From contig CM041782.1 of the NCBI GenBank assembly GCA_023374045.1, positions 249,393,882 to 249,457,881 on the forward strand: 64,000 nt of DNA. Direction: 5' to 3'. The first letter of the stretch is position 1. Each line of letters starts with the position of its first letter. The position numbers were made by a program, and so were the translations under genes. Origin of the DNA: Limonium bicolor (taxonomy: Eukaryota; Streptophyta; Magnoliopsida; Caryophyllales; Plumbaginaceae). Positions 23,732 to 35,600 of the stretch are shown here, one piece after another. Under the pieces are notes generated by a model, which saw only the letters and a list, made by a program, of their open reading frames with translations, made no database searches and was not told the origin of the DNA.

Positions 23732-25167
23732 TGATGAGTGTCCAAATGAGCATGTTTTAGGGGTGTATTTCATATGTTTAATCAACACTTTTCATGCTCA
23801 TTTCTCCACTCTAGCTTGTTTTCCTCTAGTTTTGTGTTTCATTGGTGTTTCACACATTTATTGTTTAAACAGGAGGAGTAACATAGCTAGGAGGAAAGTA
23901 GACGAGAGATGAACGCGTGGGCGCAAACGGATCCAAAATCGGAGTTAAAACGAAGAAGATACAGCGTTTTGAAGTTATACTGACTCCGACCGACCTTGCA
24001 AGTCCGGTCACAAGGTCGGTCGGGTCGAAATTTTGCCCAGATTTGCGTTTTTGCAAGCTACTGGAATCGACCGACCTTGCAAGTCCGGTCGCAAGGTCGG
24101 TCGAACTTAAAAACGCGTCCGAAAATCGCTACTGACTCCGACCGACCTTGCAAGTCCGGTCGCAAGTTCGGTCGGTCGTAAAATTTGCCCAGATTTTAGA
24201 TTTTAAAAGCAGAAAAAGAGAAGAAAGAGAGGGAGTTCGGGAGCAGGACTCCAGGCGACGCAGAAGAAGAGAAAAGAAGAGAAAAGGAAGGAGAAGAAAA
24301 AAGAAGAAAAAGAGCTCACCTCCCTCCAAGCTCCATTAATGGCTATCTCTTCTCCCTTTTCTCTTATTTGTGCTTTAATGGAGACTTGACTCACTTGTAG
24401 CTAGGGATTTGGATAAAGCCCCAAATCCCCCAAAACTCCATTGTTGAATCTTGAACTTGTGTTTGTGCTTTATTTTAGTCTTTGAGCTTAATGAAGATGA
24501 TTATTGAGTGTTTATGACTTCTAAACTTGTTGCTCATGATTTGGGGATTTGTTAAGGGTTTTGCTCAATTTGTCATCTATGTGTTAAATTGGTTGGCTTG
24601 GCCTACCGATTAGTTTAGCATTATTGTGGGATTCTATCAAAATGATATTCTGAGATAGAAACCTAAACCGTTGGGACTAAATCAATGTTAGCCGATTTTC
24701 ACTGATTTTGAGATGAAGTTCTCATTGCAACTTAGGGTAGATTTGTGCTTAATGCTTCTGATTGAATTGGGGATTTGAACGAACATTCAGTCCCCGTTAA
24801 ATTGGTTAGGATTAATAGACCTGGATTTGGCTATTAATTAAATTCCCGTTGTTTAGCTATGAGTTCGAGGTTTGACAATTGGTAGAAAGGGGATGACGGG
24901 TGCGAATATCCTATCCCGAGCTACACCTATCCTAGATTAGATAGTTTAGTGTTTATTGCTTTCCTTTATTTCTCCAATTACAACCCAAAAACCCAAAGCC
25001 CCTAATTTACATTTATGCACTTTTGTATATATCCTCTTGCACATTTACTAAGCTTATAATTAGCTAGACAGTTACGAAGTCCCTGTGGATACGACCTTGT
25101 TGTACTACAATGATTGGTTTCACTGCCCATAGTTAGCAAGATAGTTTCAACATTATTTTGCACAACA
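23732..25167 (+). repeat. El4 LTR-b (middle)
   Basis: It is 1436 bp. It shares with LTR-c, against LTR-a, the GTCACAAGG variant in the first hairpin and GTTGCTCATG where LTR-a has GTTACTCATG. Its GA-rich tract is the shortest of the three. It serves as 3' LTR of copy 1 and 5' LTR of copy 2. Confidence 0.95.
23987..24174 (+). repeat. Three hairpins in LTR-b
   Basis: Same arrangement as in LTR-a; the first unit carries one A for G in the right arm. Confidence 0.9.
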
Positions 25168-25173
25168 AGTTTT

Positions 25174-25190
25174 TGGCGCCGTTGCCGGGG
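25174..25190 (+). other. El4 primer binding site, copy 2
   Basis: TGGCGCCGTTGCCGGGG, seven bases after LTR-b. Confidence 0.88.
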
Positions 25191-25312
25191 ACTTCGGTCC
25201 AACTATCTGGTTTATTATCTGTTTAGTTTCTGTGCATATTTTTTTTTCATTTCCTTTATTTCCCCCTTTTGTGTATAAATTTGTGTTACTTTTTTTTAGG
25301 AACCTATCTCTG

Positions 25313-26839
25313 ATGGATGGTCTTGATGATCAAGCAGAAGATTGTTACGACTACACCTCTGGAGCAACCTACGACCAATACATTGATTGTCAAGGGTGTG
25401 GATCCTTTCATATGTGCCCTCCTTGTGAGGATCTAATCTCAAGATCGGAGACTCTCATGGAGAACTGGTTCTTATCTGTCAATCCAAACCCCACTGAACA
25501 AGACATCAGTCGATGGATCAGGTGCCAAGAGAGTGGAGGAGACCAAAAGAGTGCTTATTGTTCTGAGATCACGGCAAGGGTAGATTCACCCACTCTGGAG
25601 GATCTTAGTGCTAGAATGAACACCATCGACATGAACCAGCTCATTACACTAGCTCAAAGGGAGCAACAACCAGAGAGTGAAATGGTCCATGAAGTGGAGC
25701 AGCGGACTAAGGAAAAAGACCTCGACATGAACCAACTAAAGCTCTATGCCAAATTAGTAGAGATGAACGCGATGATGAAAGGTCTACTAAACCTTGCATC
25801 GCAGCAACCGGAGAGCGAAATGGTTCATAAAGTGGATCACCTTACTAAGGACTTGAGTTGCTCTCTATCACCTCCCCCGTTCGAACCTGAGCAAACGTCA
25901 TTCAACCATCTGCCTGAGTTCGAAGACAAACCATCAGAGGACCGCTTCCACCTTGACTTCATGGAGTCTCCTCCCTCTGAAGTCAACTACCGTTATTTCC
26001 CCTCCTTCTCTGTGCTCCACCCAGAAGATGAGGATGGACACATCCTCAACCTTGAGGAGGAGGAGATGCCGCATCCCTCCGAGCCATCAGAGGAGAGTGC
26101 TATAATCAACTTCAAGGAGCCACCTCCCTCTGAAGTTGATTTTCATCAAGGCTCTTCCCATGAGCCTCACCAAGAAGTTGAGGACATTTACATCCTCGAA
26201 TTTGAGAAGGAGGAGGAGCCATCAAACTTTGATCTTCACTTGAAGGATCAAGGCCCCCACCCGTGCACTAATGAAGTTGGGTGGAAGCTCAACGTACACC
26301 CGCTAAGTGTGGAGGCCACCTTCCCATTTGATCCGGGACCAAAGATTGAAGACAAAGTCCGCTCCGGAGTTCTCCCTGCACCGCTCACTGAAGATAAGGA
26401 TGTTTACATCCTTGAATTTGAAGAGGAGGCTCCACCACAGTTTGATCCTCGTACCAAGGATCACCCACCTCAACACTTCCACCTGATGAACGACCGGTGG
26501 AGTTTACACTTTCACATCTTAAGTGTTGAGGCTACATTTCCTTTTGATCCGGGTCGTTCTTCATTGCTAGATGATGCCCGCCCCCCACCCGTTGAAGCCG
26601 ACTTCAACGTTCATATTCGATCCCGGATGACTTCACGGTGGTATGGTCTAGCCAAAGACCTTAAAGAAGGGCCGCTTACCGGGAGGCAACCCGGATTTCA
26701 TTTCGTGTCCTGTCTTTTAAATTCTATTAGTTTCGATTTTGCACTGTTTTCAATAATGGGCTATTTTGGCATTCTTTGGACTTGCCCTTTTACGCCCAAT
26801 TGGTGGCGTCTGTGTTGTGCATATTTTGGAAACAGGTAA
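25313..26839 (+). CDS. El4 acidic protein, copy 2 (508 aa), function unknown
   Basis: It is nearly identical to copy 1 over about 425 residues, with the same CX2CX5CX2C motif, QQPESEMVH repeats, ILEFE-type blocks and LSVEATFPFDPG repeats. Differences include one Glu/Lys change (MMEGLL to MMKGLL), one Glu fewer in the poly-Glu block and Pro to His beside it. A 2-bp indel near 26583 keeps the frame open through MTSRWYGLAKDLKEG and a hydrophobic tail (FHFVSCLLNSISF, then IMGYFGILWTCPF). That tail overlaps the GGGAGGCAACCC motif, which is non-coding in Athila relatives, so the extension may not be ancestral. It has no recognised enzyme domain. Confidence 0.75.
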   Translation: MDGLDDQAEDCYDYTSGATYDQYIDCQGCGSFHMCPPCEDLISRSETLMENWFLSVNPNPTEQDISRWIRCQESGGDQKSAYCSEITARVDSPTLEDLSARMNTIDMNQLITLAQREQQPESEMVHEVEQRTKEKDLDMNQLKLYAKLVEMNAMMKGLLNLASQQPESEMVHKVDHLTKDLSCSLSPPPFEPEQTSFNHLPEFEDKPSEDRFHLDFMESPPSEVNYRYFPSFSVLHPEDEDGHILNLEEEEMPHPSEPSEESAIINFKEPPPSEVDFHQGSSHEPHQEVEDIYILEFEKEEEPSNFDLHLKDQGPHPCTNEVGWKLNVHPLSVEATFPFDPGPKIEDKVRSGVLPAPLTEDKDVYILEFEEEAPPQFDPRTKDHPPQHFHLMNDRWSLHFHILSVEATFPFDPGRSSLLDDARPPPVEADFNVHIRSRMTSRWYGLAKDLKEGPLTGRQPGFHFVSCLLNSISFDFALFSIMGYFGILWTCPFTPNWWRLCCAYFGNR

Positions 26840-28173
26840 GCCCCTCTGAAAAAGGGATGGAATTAGGAAGAATTACAAAGGAACCTCTGGCGAAATTTTC
26901 CAAGAGGACCTTCATCTCCAACGATTGAAGGTAGCACCTCAACGACCCCTCCCACTTGCAATTGTGCGGGCACCCTATCTTCCTTCCGCATCTTATCGGG
27001 GAGTACTCGTTTCACCCTTCCTTTAATATTTGCCCACAACGACTCCACTATTTTTATTTCCTGTTTTTGGTTTTCGTTCTTCTTTGGTTTTGTTTTTGCT
27101 AACCCTTAACTTCAGTTGTAGTTTGGTTGCTTCTAGTGTTTTTATGCAGGTGCACCTTCCAGTCCACACCGCAACTAAGCTACGCTACTTGAGGCTGAAG
27201 CTCCAGTGTGGGGGAGTTCTACAAACTGATAGCAATAGCAATCTCAGGGGAGTACTAGTTTCTTTTAGTTTTCGTTCTCTCTTCTCTAATTTTGAATCTG
27301 CAAATCTGGGGATAGCTGCTGTGGTATAATGGTGTTTATGTCCCTTGTGTTTCCTCTTTTGCCTGCTTCCTGAAAAGGTCTTCTGAAACCTTCCCCGGTT
27401 TGTTTGGTGAACAATGAGGACATTGTTCAAGTTAAGTGTGGGGGAGTGACCTTTTCGGCGAATTGCGTGCTTAAATGTTAGATCTCTCTGCTTATCTTGC
27501 GATTGTCCAAAATAAAAAACTTGGACCCTTGTGTTGTGAGTTGTTCTCATTAAGAACAAATACTGTTATGAATTGTGGGATAAATGCTTAAATTTTTCAT
27601 TTTGATTGCTTTTGAGGAGCATTTTACATGCGGTGTGGCCAAGTGATCTTGTATGGTTGGATTTTTATTGCTTTGGGGTTCCTTCTGTCTTCTTTCTTAG
27701 GGATTGCTAAGGGGTGCTTCTTTGTGAAAATCCATCAAGGGACTTGTGAGACGCCATTGTTAACCAACAATGAGAGTTGAGTGTTCTTAAATGCAAAGGC
27801 TTGATGCCAAAATGTTATCCTCTCATCTCTTATGCAAAAGTGAAACAAATGCATAAATCTATTTTTCCTTTTGTTTTCTTCTCAATGCCTATTCTTGAGA
27901 GAAGTTGGCCATGGTAAAAGCTCTCCAAGTTACCTAATCTTTAGAACTTTGAAGCACTCTGCATCATACCCCGAAACTCTAGTTTTTGTTTTTACCCTAA
28001 GTACACCCATGCCACCACTAAGAGATGGTTCACACTCCTCAAAGGTTTTAATCACTTTTTGCTTCTTCTCTTATCCTACAATTCATGTTAGTATTTGTTA
28101 GTATTGAGCATTCCTTACTTGCTTGGGGGCTTGGTTTCGCTTGAGGACAAGCAAAAAGGTAAGTGTGGGGGTG
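26840..28173 (+). mobile_element. El4 interior 2, 3' non-coding region
   Basis: It repeats the arrangement of copy 1: PPT-like motifs at 27205, 27434 and 28161 and the stem-loop at 27409-27428. Small differences from copy 1 occur (for example CACTTTTTGCTTC near 28052 where copy 1 has CATTTTTCTTC). Confidence 0.8.
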
Positions 28174-29633
28174 TGATGAGTGTCCAAATGAGCATGTTTT
28201 AGGGGTGTATTTCATATGTTTAATCAACACTTTTCATGCTCATTTCTCCACTCTAGCTTGTTTTCCTCTAGTTTTGTGTTTCATTGGTGTTTCACACATT
28301 TATTGTTTAAACAGGAGGAGTAACATAGCTAGGAGGAAAGTAGACGAAGAGATGAACGCATGGGCGCAAACGGATCCAAAATCGGAGTTAAAACGAAGAA
28401 GATACAGCGTTTTGAAGTTATACTGACTCCGACCGACCTTGCAAGTCCGGTCACAAGGTCGGTCGGGTCAAAATTTTGCCCAGATTTGCGTTTTTGCAAG
28501 CTACTGGAATCAACCGACCTTGCAAGTCTGGTCGCAAGGTCGGTCGAACTTAAAAACGCGTCCGAAAATCGCTACTGACTCCGACCGACCTTGCAAGTCC
28601 GGTCGCAAGTTCGGTCGGTCGTAAAATTTGCCCAGATTTTAGATTTTAAAAGCAGAAAAAGAGAAGAAAGAGAGGGAGTTCGGGAGCAGGACTCCAGGCG
28701 ACGCAGAAGAGAAGAAAAAAGAAGAAAGAAGGAAGAAGAAGAGGAAGAGAGAAGAAGAAGGAGGAAGGAGAAGAAAGAAGCTCACCTCCCTCCAAGCTCC
28801 ATTAATGGCTATCTCTTCTCCCTTTTCTCTTATTTGTGCTTTAATGGAGACTTGACTCACTTGTAGCTAGGGATTTGGATAAAGCCCCAAATCCCCCAAA
28901 ACTCCATTGTTGAACCTTGAACTTGTGTTTGTGCTTTATTTTAGTCTTTGAGCTTAATGAAGATGATTATTGAGTGTTTATGACTTCTAAACTTGTTGCT
29001 CATGATTTGGGGATTTGTTAAGGGTTTTGCTCAATTTGTCATCTATGTGTTAAATTGGTTGGCTTGGCCTACCGATTAGTTTAGCATTATTGTGGGATTC
29101 TATCAAAATGATATTCTGAGATAGAAACCTAAACCGTTGGGACTAAATCAATGTTAGCCGATTTTCACTGATTTTGAGATGAAGTTCTCATTGCAACTTA
29201 GGGTAGATTTGTGCTTAATGCTTCTGATTGAATTGGGGATTTGAACGAACATTCAGTCCCCGTTAAATTGGTTAGGATTAATAGACCTGGATTTGGCTAT
29301 TAATTAAATTCCCGTTGTTTAGCTATGAGTTCGAGGTTTGACAATTGGTAGAAAGGGGATGACGGGTGCGAATATCCTATCCCGAGCTACACCTATCCTA
29401 GATTAGATAGTTTAGTGTTTATTGCTTTCCTTTATTTCTCCAATTACAACCCAAAAACCCAAAGCCCCTAATTTACATTTATGCACTTTTGTATATATCC
29501 TCTTGCACATTTACTAAGCTTATAATTAGCTAGACAGTTACGAAGTCCCTGTGGATACGACCTTGTTGTACTACAATGATTGGTTTCACTGCCCATAGTT
29601 AGCAAGATAGTTTCAACATTTTTTTGCACAACA
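28174..29633 (+). repeat. El4 LTR-c
   Basis: It is 1460 bp and ends TTTTTGCACAACA followed by the duplicated attac. It carries three hairpins (28430-28617) with a few extra substitutions and its own GA-tract length. Confidence 0.95.
28430..28617 (+). repeat. Three hairpins in LTR-c
   Basis: Same architecture as in LTR-a and LTR-b. The second unit has substitutions in the outer left arm and the loop (CAACCGACC and GTCTGGTC). Confidence 0.9.
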
Positions 29634-29638
29634 ATTAC

Positions 29639-30360
29639 CAGTTAATATGTCTGGCTAAGGAGGATTTGCTCCGGGCAAGGGTTTTAATTATGGTTTGTTA
29701 GCTGTGTAACATATTTCTACCGGTTAAAATAAATTCAGTTTGTTACGATTAAAGTTTTGTTTCTCTCCCTTTTTAATAAATTTCATCGGTTTATTAAAAA
29801 GCCTTACTAAGTCTGTTTTTAATTTCATCGGTTAGAAACAGACGGGTTAATTAAGCCATAAAACTGTAAGAACTTATTTTCATCGTTTAAGTTAATACAT
29901 GTTGCAAGAATAAAGCCTCATACTCCTATGCCGTTTACAGGCTTTTGCTTGAGTTTTCATCGGACCTTGCATTACAGGTAAACGAGTTCTTATGAGTTTT
30001 CATCGGACCTTAAGAAAATTACAGGAATCTTGCCAAACTATTTTATTAAACCGGTAGAGATAGCACAATTAATTAAATCATATTAACCTGAACCCGGAGT
30101 TCCATTTAATTCATCTGCACTCAGTTTTCTAATCTGCTTAATATTTTCTCTAAAACAAGTCAATTAACTTCCCCCCTTTTGTGACAAGCTTAGGAACTAT
30201 TTTATCTCGCTATAAGTCCCACGGTTTGACCCCGGCCGCTTCTGTCTTCTATACTACTGCGACCGGGTTTTATTTGCAGCCCGACGGATATTTTGAGTAT
30301 TAATTTCTCTCTTTTATCAATTTCACCAGTGCTAATAACTCACGATAAATCCATTCTGCA
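29639..30360 (+). repeat. El3 5' LTR, second part
   Basis: It continues the El3 LTR after El4 and matches 38606-39336. It ends CCATTCTGCA. Confidence 0.95.
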
Positions 30361-30363
30361 AAA

Positions 30364-30380
30364 TGGCGCCGTTGCCGGGG
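30364..30380 (+). other. El3 primer binding site
   Basis: TGGCGCCGTTGCCGGGG lies three bases after the LTR end, typical of Athila and Tat lineages. Confidence 0.9.
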
Positions 30381-30591
30381 ACTTGATTTAATCTAGTCCC
30401 TAAGCCCGGTTAATTCACCTGTTATATTATAATAATCTGTTAATTTAGTAAAAAAAATTTCAAAAAAAAAACTGTTAATCCAATTTCGGACATATAACCT
30501 CGGACATCTGACTTGGACATTGGACATCTAACTTCTGATCTGACTTGGACATCTGACTACTAACTTGTTAATATTATTGTTATTTATTTCT

Positions 30592-30740
30592 GTCATTTCG
30601 TTCCATTGTCATTTCGTTCCATTGTCATTTCTTTCCATTGTCTCTAACTACTAACTTAAAATTTCCAGTCATTTCGTTCCATTGTCATTTCGTTCCATTG
30701 TCATTTCGTTCCATTGTCATTTCGTCCATTGTCTTTCCCA
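30592..30740 (+). repeat. Minisatellite in El3 leader, TCATTTCGTTCCATTG units
   Basis: About seven copies of a 16-bp unit occur in two clusters. They are preceded at 30487-30555 by copies of GGACATCTGACTT. It lies between primer site and gag. Confidence 0.88.
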
Positions 30741-30838
30741 TTGTCTAACTACTACTAACTTTAATTTCTGTCTACTAATTCCTAACATTTTTATTATTCT
30801 AACGTATAACCAGTTCTTTTCTCTGTTTTGAGTGGTGA

Positions 30839-32240
30839 ATGCCTTTTACCAGGTCAAACAGTCTCCCAGAAAATATTAATAATCACACGGTTGGTTATAA
30901 TCCAGAGATCGAGAGAACCTTTCTGCGTACCCTAAGGCAGAGACGAACTCAACGAAATACCACCACAGTGATAGATTCTGACCCGGAAGCTAACATGGCA
31001 GCTACACCAGCAACGGTTCGAAATATCAACAGGCCGTCTAACCAAGGACAACAGCCTGCTATCATCCTTCCTCACCTCAGCCCATCTGAATACGATGAGT
31101 GGCAGAAGCTGAAGCCATATCATCAGATTCGATGTGTGAAAGTTGGGCATGTTTGATGGCACCAGTCCGACGAAGCCCTGTTACATGTTACAAAATTCTT
31201 GCAACATGCCAATCTTACTGCAACCGACGCAGTACTTCAATATGCAAGATTGTCGTTATTCCCACACAGCCTGACGGGAAACGCGAGCAAGTGGTATCAT
31301 AGCCTAACACCGAGTACCATTGGTACCTGGGACGACATGGCCACCAAGTTCTACGACAAATTCCTACCTCCGAGCCGAACTTTGGAGATGATTGCTGAAA
31401 TTTATAATTTCAAGCAACCAGGGTCGGAGAATATTTGTGAAACTTGGGACCGTTTCAAAGGTCTACTACTCACTTGTCCTCACCACGGTCTGACGAAGGA
31501 ACAAGTATCACAATTGTTTTACAAGGGCTTGATCGGTCCGTGCAGAACAATGGTGTTATCTTCGTTAGGGGCTGACATTCTGAAAAAGCCGGGAGCACAA
31601 TTTCTGAACAACATGGAATCTCTCTGTGAGGAAATCAGAGACTGGGCCTCCGGTGGATCAAGGAGCGGTACTCCAGGATTATATCATGTTGGGGAAGTGA
31701 TAACAAGTTTGACCAGCTCATGAGAAGCCATGAGCAACTCATGGAGAGCAATGCTCAGCAGGCAACAAAAGTCAGTACTCTGCAGAAAGTGGTTGAGCAG
31801 ATGGCTATGAATTCCTTCCCTCAGCAAGCTAAGTCGATGATTTCCCGACCACCTACTACTCCTCCAGGCTATGCTCCTCAATCCCAACCATCTCCAACTA
31901 ATTCTTGTACGCAATGTGGCGGGCCTCATGACTATGAACAATGCCCCCAACTACAAGAATTAAAAGCAGCGGAGGAGCAAACTACATCACCAACAATTCA
32001 GGATACAGACAACCATGGCAACGTAACATGCAATCCAATCTTAGCTACTCAAACACCGGAAACATCCAAAACCCACATACCCTACAAACATCCCAAAATT
32101 ACAGACCTCAGTCCAATTTCCAAGGAGGCCCAAGGCAATATCAACAACAGCCTTATGGCAATGAAGCTTCATCGAGCCGACCAGCTCCACCTCCTTCGAG
32201 TCCTGAGTCTGATATGTCTCAGATGCAGAGATGTTTAAGG
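30839..32240 (+). pseudogene. gag: El3 gag, Athila type, interrupted
   Basis: The ATG at 30839 opens MPFTRSNSLPENINNHT. A stop at 31154-31156 interrupts it, and the capsid part then reads LSLFPHSLTGNASKWYHSL, FYDKFLPPSRTLEMIAEIY and LLTCPHHGLTKEQVSQLFY, matching Athila capsid layout. Near 31700 the frame shifts and continues DNKFDQLMRSHEQLMESNAQ, then a zinc-knuckle-like CTQCGGPHDYEQC (31906-31944; CX2CX3HX4C, the Athila form). Later parts decay. The product would form the particle shell, but the copy cannot make an intact protein. Confidence 0.88.
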
Positions 32241-32655
32241 CGATGATGGGTAAATCCGAGATACGCAAGAAGAGGTCGCAGCTCTGCGCAAAGACCAAAA
32301 AGCCTTGCAATCTCAGATCCAACAGTTACTCACTCAACAAAGACCACCTGGTCAATTCCCTTCACAGACTAACCCAATCCAAAGGAACAAGCAAATTCAG
32401 TCCTTATAGACGATGGCACATTACAATCAACAAACTTGTGTGCAGTCTCTTAAGGAGTGGAAGGGAACTTGCCACCAGCAAAGGAAAAGAAAAAGAAAAT
32501 CTTGAAGATTCCTATATCAATGATGAAACCACCAAACCAACTTCACCTCCCTCAGAAATCCAAGTTCCTACTCCCTACTCCCACCTCCACCTCGAGTTGC
32601 AATCGACATCCCAACTTCCACTCATAAAAACAGTGAACTCCCGTTCCCAAACAGA
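32241..32655 (+). pseudogene. El3 gag-pol junction, degenerate
   Basis: This Pro/Ser/Lys-rich stretch has no stable frame. It corresponds in position to the variable linker between nucleocapsid and protease of Athila. Confidence 0.5.
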
Positions 32656-35600
32656 ATGAAAAAGAAACACCTAGATGAGCAGTTCTCCAAATTCTTGAGC
32701 ATTTTCAAGAAACTGACTCTCGACATACCTATACTTGATGCTTTGCAAGAGATGCCTAATTACGCCAAATTTCTAAAGGATCTCTTGACAAAGAAAAAAA
32801 GAAACCTGGAAAGAACAGTGCACCTCACGAGGAATGCTCTGCGCCCTTCTTCGAGCACTTCCCCCCAAACAAACAGATCCGGGAAATCCCGTGATCCCGT
32901 GTTTTATAGGGGGGTGACTGTGGAAGCGGTCTATGCGACCTAGGAGCCAGCATTAATATCATGCCATACCACCTTCTGAAAGTAAAGGAGGAGAAATGCA
33001 ACCGGTTCCTTTCAAACTCCAACTAGCAGACAGATCAGAGATCAAGCCCATGGGATAGTCCGAGATCTGGTAGTTGGAGTGTCTCGCTTTATCTTTCCAG
33101 CTGATTTCGTCATTCTAGAAATGGATGACGATGTCGAGGTTCCCCTGATTCTAGGTCGACCGTTTCTGAGTACCGCCAAAGCCATCATTGACGTCCACGA
33201 CGGAAAAATCACTCTTCGGTACGAGGATGAAACGATCGAATTCGACATGCAGAAAATGATGAAGAAAAGCTCAAATTTTCTCCTCATGCTAAGAAGGATT
33301 CACAGATGATGAGGAGGAAGGCGATTTTTACAGATGAGGACATGTATTCTCCATCTTCCATCCAGGAAGCTGAAACTGAACCGCTAGAGCGAGTATTATT
33401 TACTTCTCTAGAAGAAATGGAGGATCCGAAGTTAACGCCATGCTGGCGTACGTAGAGAAAGGAAGGGCTGGTTATCAAGCGTTCCGACCACCAATCGAAG
33501 AACTCGACAGAAAACCTCAAAAATCAATTCCATCAGTGGAACAACCACCTGAACTCGAGCTTAAAGAAATACCCCCTAACCTCAAGTATGCTTTCCTAGC
33601 TGAAAATGACCATTTGCCTGTCATTATTTCCTCTTCTCTGAATTCCGGGGAGGAAACGAGGTTACTCGAGGTACTAAAGAAGCACAAGACAGCAATCGGG
33701 TGGACTATCGCTGATATCAAAGGAATTGATCCCTCCTATTGCACGCACCATATTTACATGGAGGAAAACTTCAAACCTATCAGGCAACCTCAGCGCCGGC
33801 TAAACCCTAACCTCAAGGAGGTAGTTCGAAAGGAGGTTCTGAAACTCCTTGACGCGACATCATTTATCCAATTTCTGACAGTCCATGGGTCAGTCCTGTT
33901 CAAGTTGTCCCTAAGAAGGGGGGCATCGAAGCTGTTATTAATGAAAAGGGAGAGACTATCCCTCAAAGAAAGATCACAGGATGGCGCATGTGTATTGACT
34001 ATCGGCGTTTGAACTTGGCAACCAGGAAGGATCATTTCCCTCTCCCCTTTATCGACCAGATGTTGGAACGACTAGCAGGGCAAGAGTACTACTGTTTTCT
34101 AGATGGGTTCTCGGGTTATTTTCAAATACCAATCGCACCTGAGGACCAGGACAAGACAACCTTCACTTGTCCTTACGGTACCTTTGCATACCGACGAATG
34201 CCTTTCGGTCTATGCAACGCCCCTGCTACCTTCCAGAGATGTATGCAAGCAATATTTGCTGACTTCATCGAGCAGAGCATAGAAGTCTTTATGGACGACT
34301 TCTCAGTCTATGGCTCTAGTTTCGACAAATGCTTGGCACAACTTGATTTATCCTAAGACGGTGTGAGGATACGAATCTCGTTTTAAACTGGGAGAAGTGT
34401 CATTTTATGGTCAAGGACGGGATCGTCCTTGGACATAAAAATCAGCAAAGGAATAGAGGTGGATAAAGCCAAGGTAGAGGTTATCGAGAAGTTACCAGCA
34501 CCAACTACAGTTCGGACATACGAGCGTTTCTAGGGCATGCAGGATTTTATCGGCGGTTTATTCAGGACTTCTCCAAAATCAGCAAACCATTGACCGACCT
34601 GCTACAGAAAGATGCCCCGTTTCATTTTGATGAAAGGTGTTCAGCTGCTTTCCAAACTATAACACAAAAATTGGTGTCAGCACCTGTGTCATACCACCTG
34701 ATTGGTCTCTTCCTTTTGAGATCATGTGTGACGCAAGTGACTACGCCGTGGGGGCAGCTCTATGCCAGAAAAAAGAGAAAATCTTGAGAGTGATCGCTTA
34801 TGCCAGCAGAACACTAAACGACGCCCAGAAAAACTATACGACCACCGAAAAAGAACTTCTGGCTATAGTTTTCTCCCTCGATAAGTTCAGATCGTACTTG
34901 TGGGGAAGCAAAGTCATCGTGCATACAGACCACTCCGCTCTCAAATACTTATTTACAAAACAAGAAGCCAAGCCTCGCTTATTGCGCTGGATTCTTCTAC
35001 TACAAGAGTTTGACATCGAAGTCAAAGATAAGAGCGGAAAACTAAATGTTGTCGCTGACCATCTCTCCAGATTGGTAACTCCTACGGATAGTGTGCCTAT
35101 CAACGAATTCTTCCCCGATGAGACTGTCTTTTCAATCACCAAGATGCAGGAGCCATGGTATGCGGACCTGGCCAATTATTTAGTCTCTGGAACAGTACCC
35201 TATGATCTATCCTACTCCCAGAAGAAGAAATTTCTTTCTGACTCAAGGCATTATTTCTGGGAGGATCCGTATTTGTTCCGAGTTAGTGCTGATGGGTTGA
35301 TTCGACGATGTCTCCCGGACGACGAGGTTCCGAGCGTCATACATTTTTGTCACTCACGGGAAGCCGGAGGTCACCATGGACCCACAAGGACCGCTGCTAA
35401 GATCCTGGCCTCAGGTTTTATTGGCCTACCCTTCATAAGATGTATCAATTCTGCAAACAATGTGATAATTGTCAGAAAATGGGTAACACATCCAGGAGAC
35501 ATGAGATGCCACAACAGGGGATACTAGAAGTGGAGCTCTTTGATTGTTGGGGCATTGATTTTATGGGACCGTTCCCTTCCTCGCAGGGCCACCAATATGT

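Larger units (their letters stand above)
19268..29633 (+). mobile_element. El4: three-LTR tandem array of a non-autonomous Athila-like element
   Basis: The order is LTR-a (19268-20724), interior 1, LTR-b (23732-25167), interior 2, LTR-c (28174-29633). The period is about 4.45 kb. The pentamer attac flanks the whole array (19263-19267, 29634-29638), so it sits at a single insertion site. Each interior has primer site, one long open frame, Athila-like 3' non-coding DNA and a polypurine tract, and lacks protease, RT and integrase. LTR starts, primer site and 3' motifs match El3, so El3-type proteins are the likely source of enzymes. Near-identity of repeats indicates recent activity. Unequal LTR-LTR recombination is the simplest origin. 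Confidence 0.95.
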
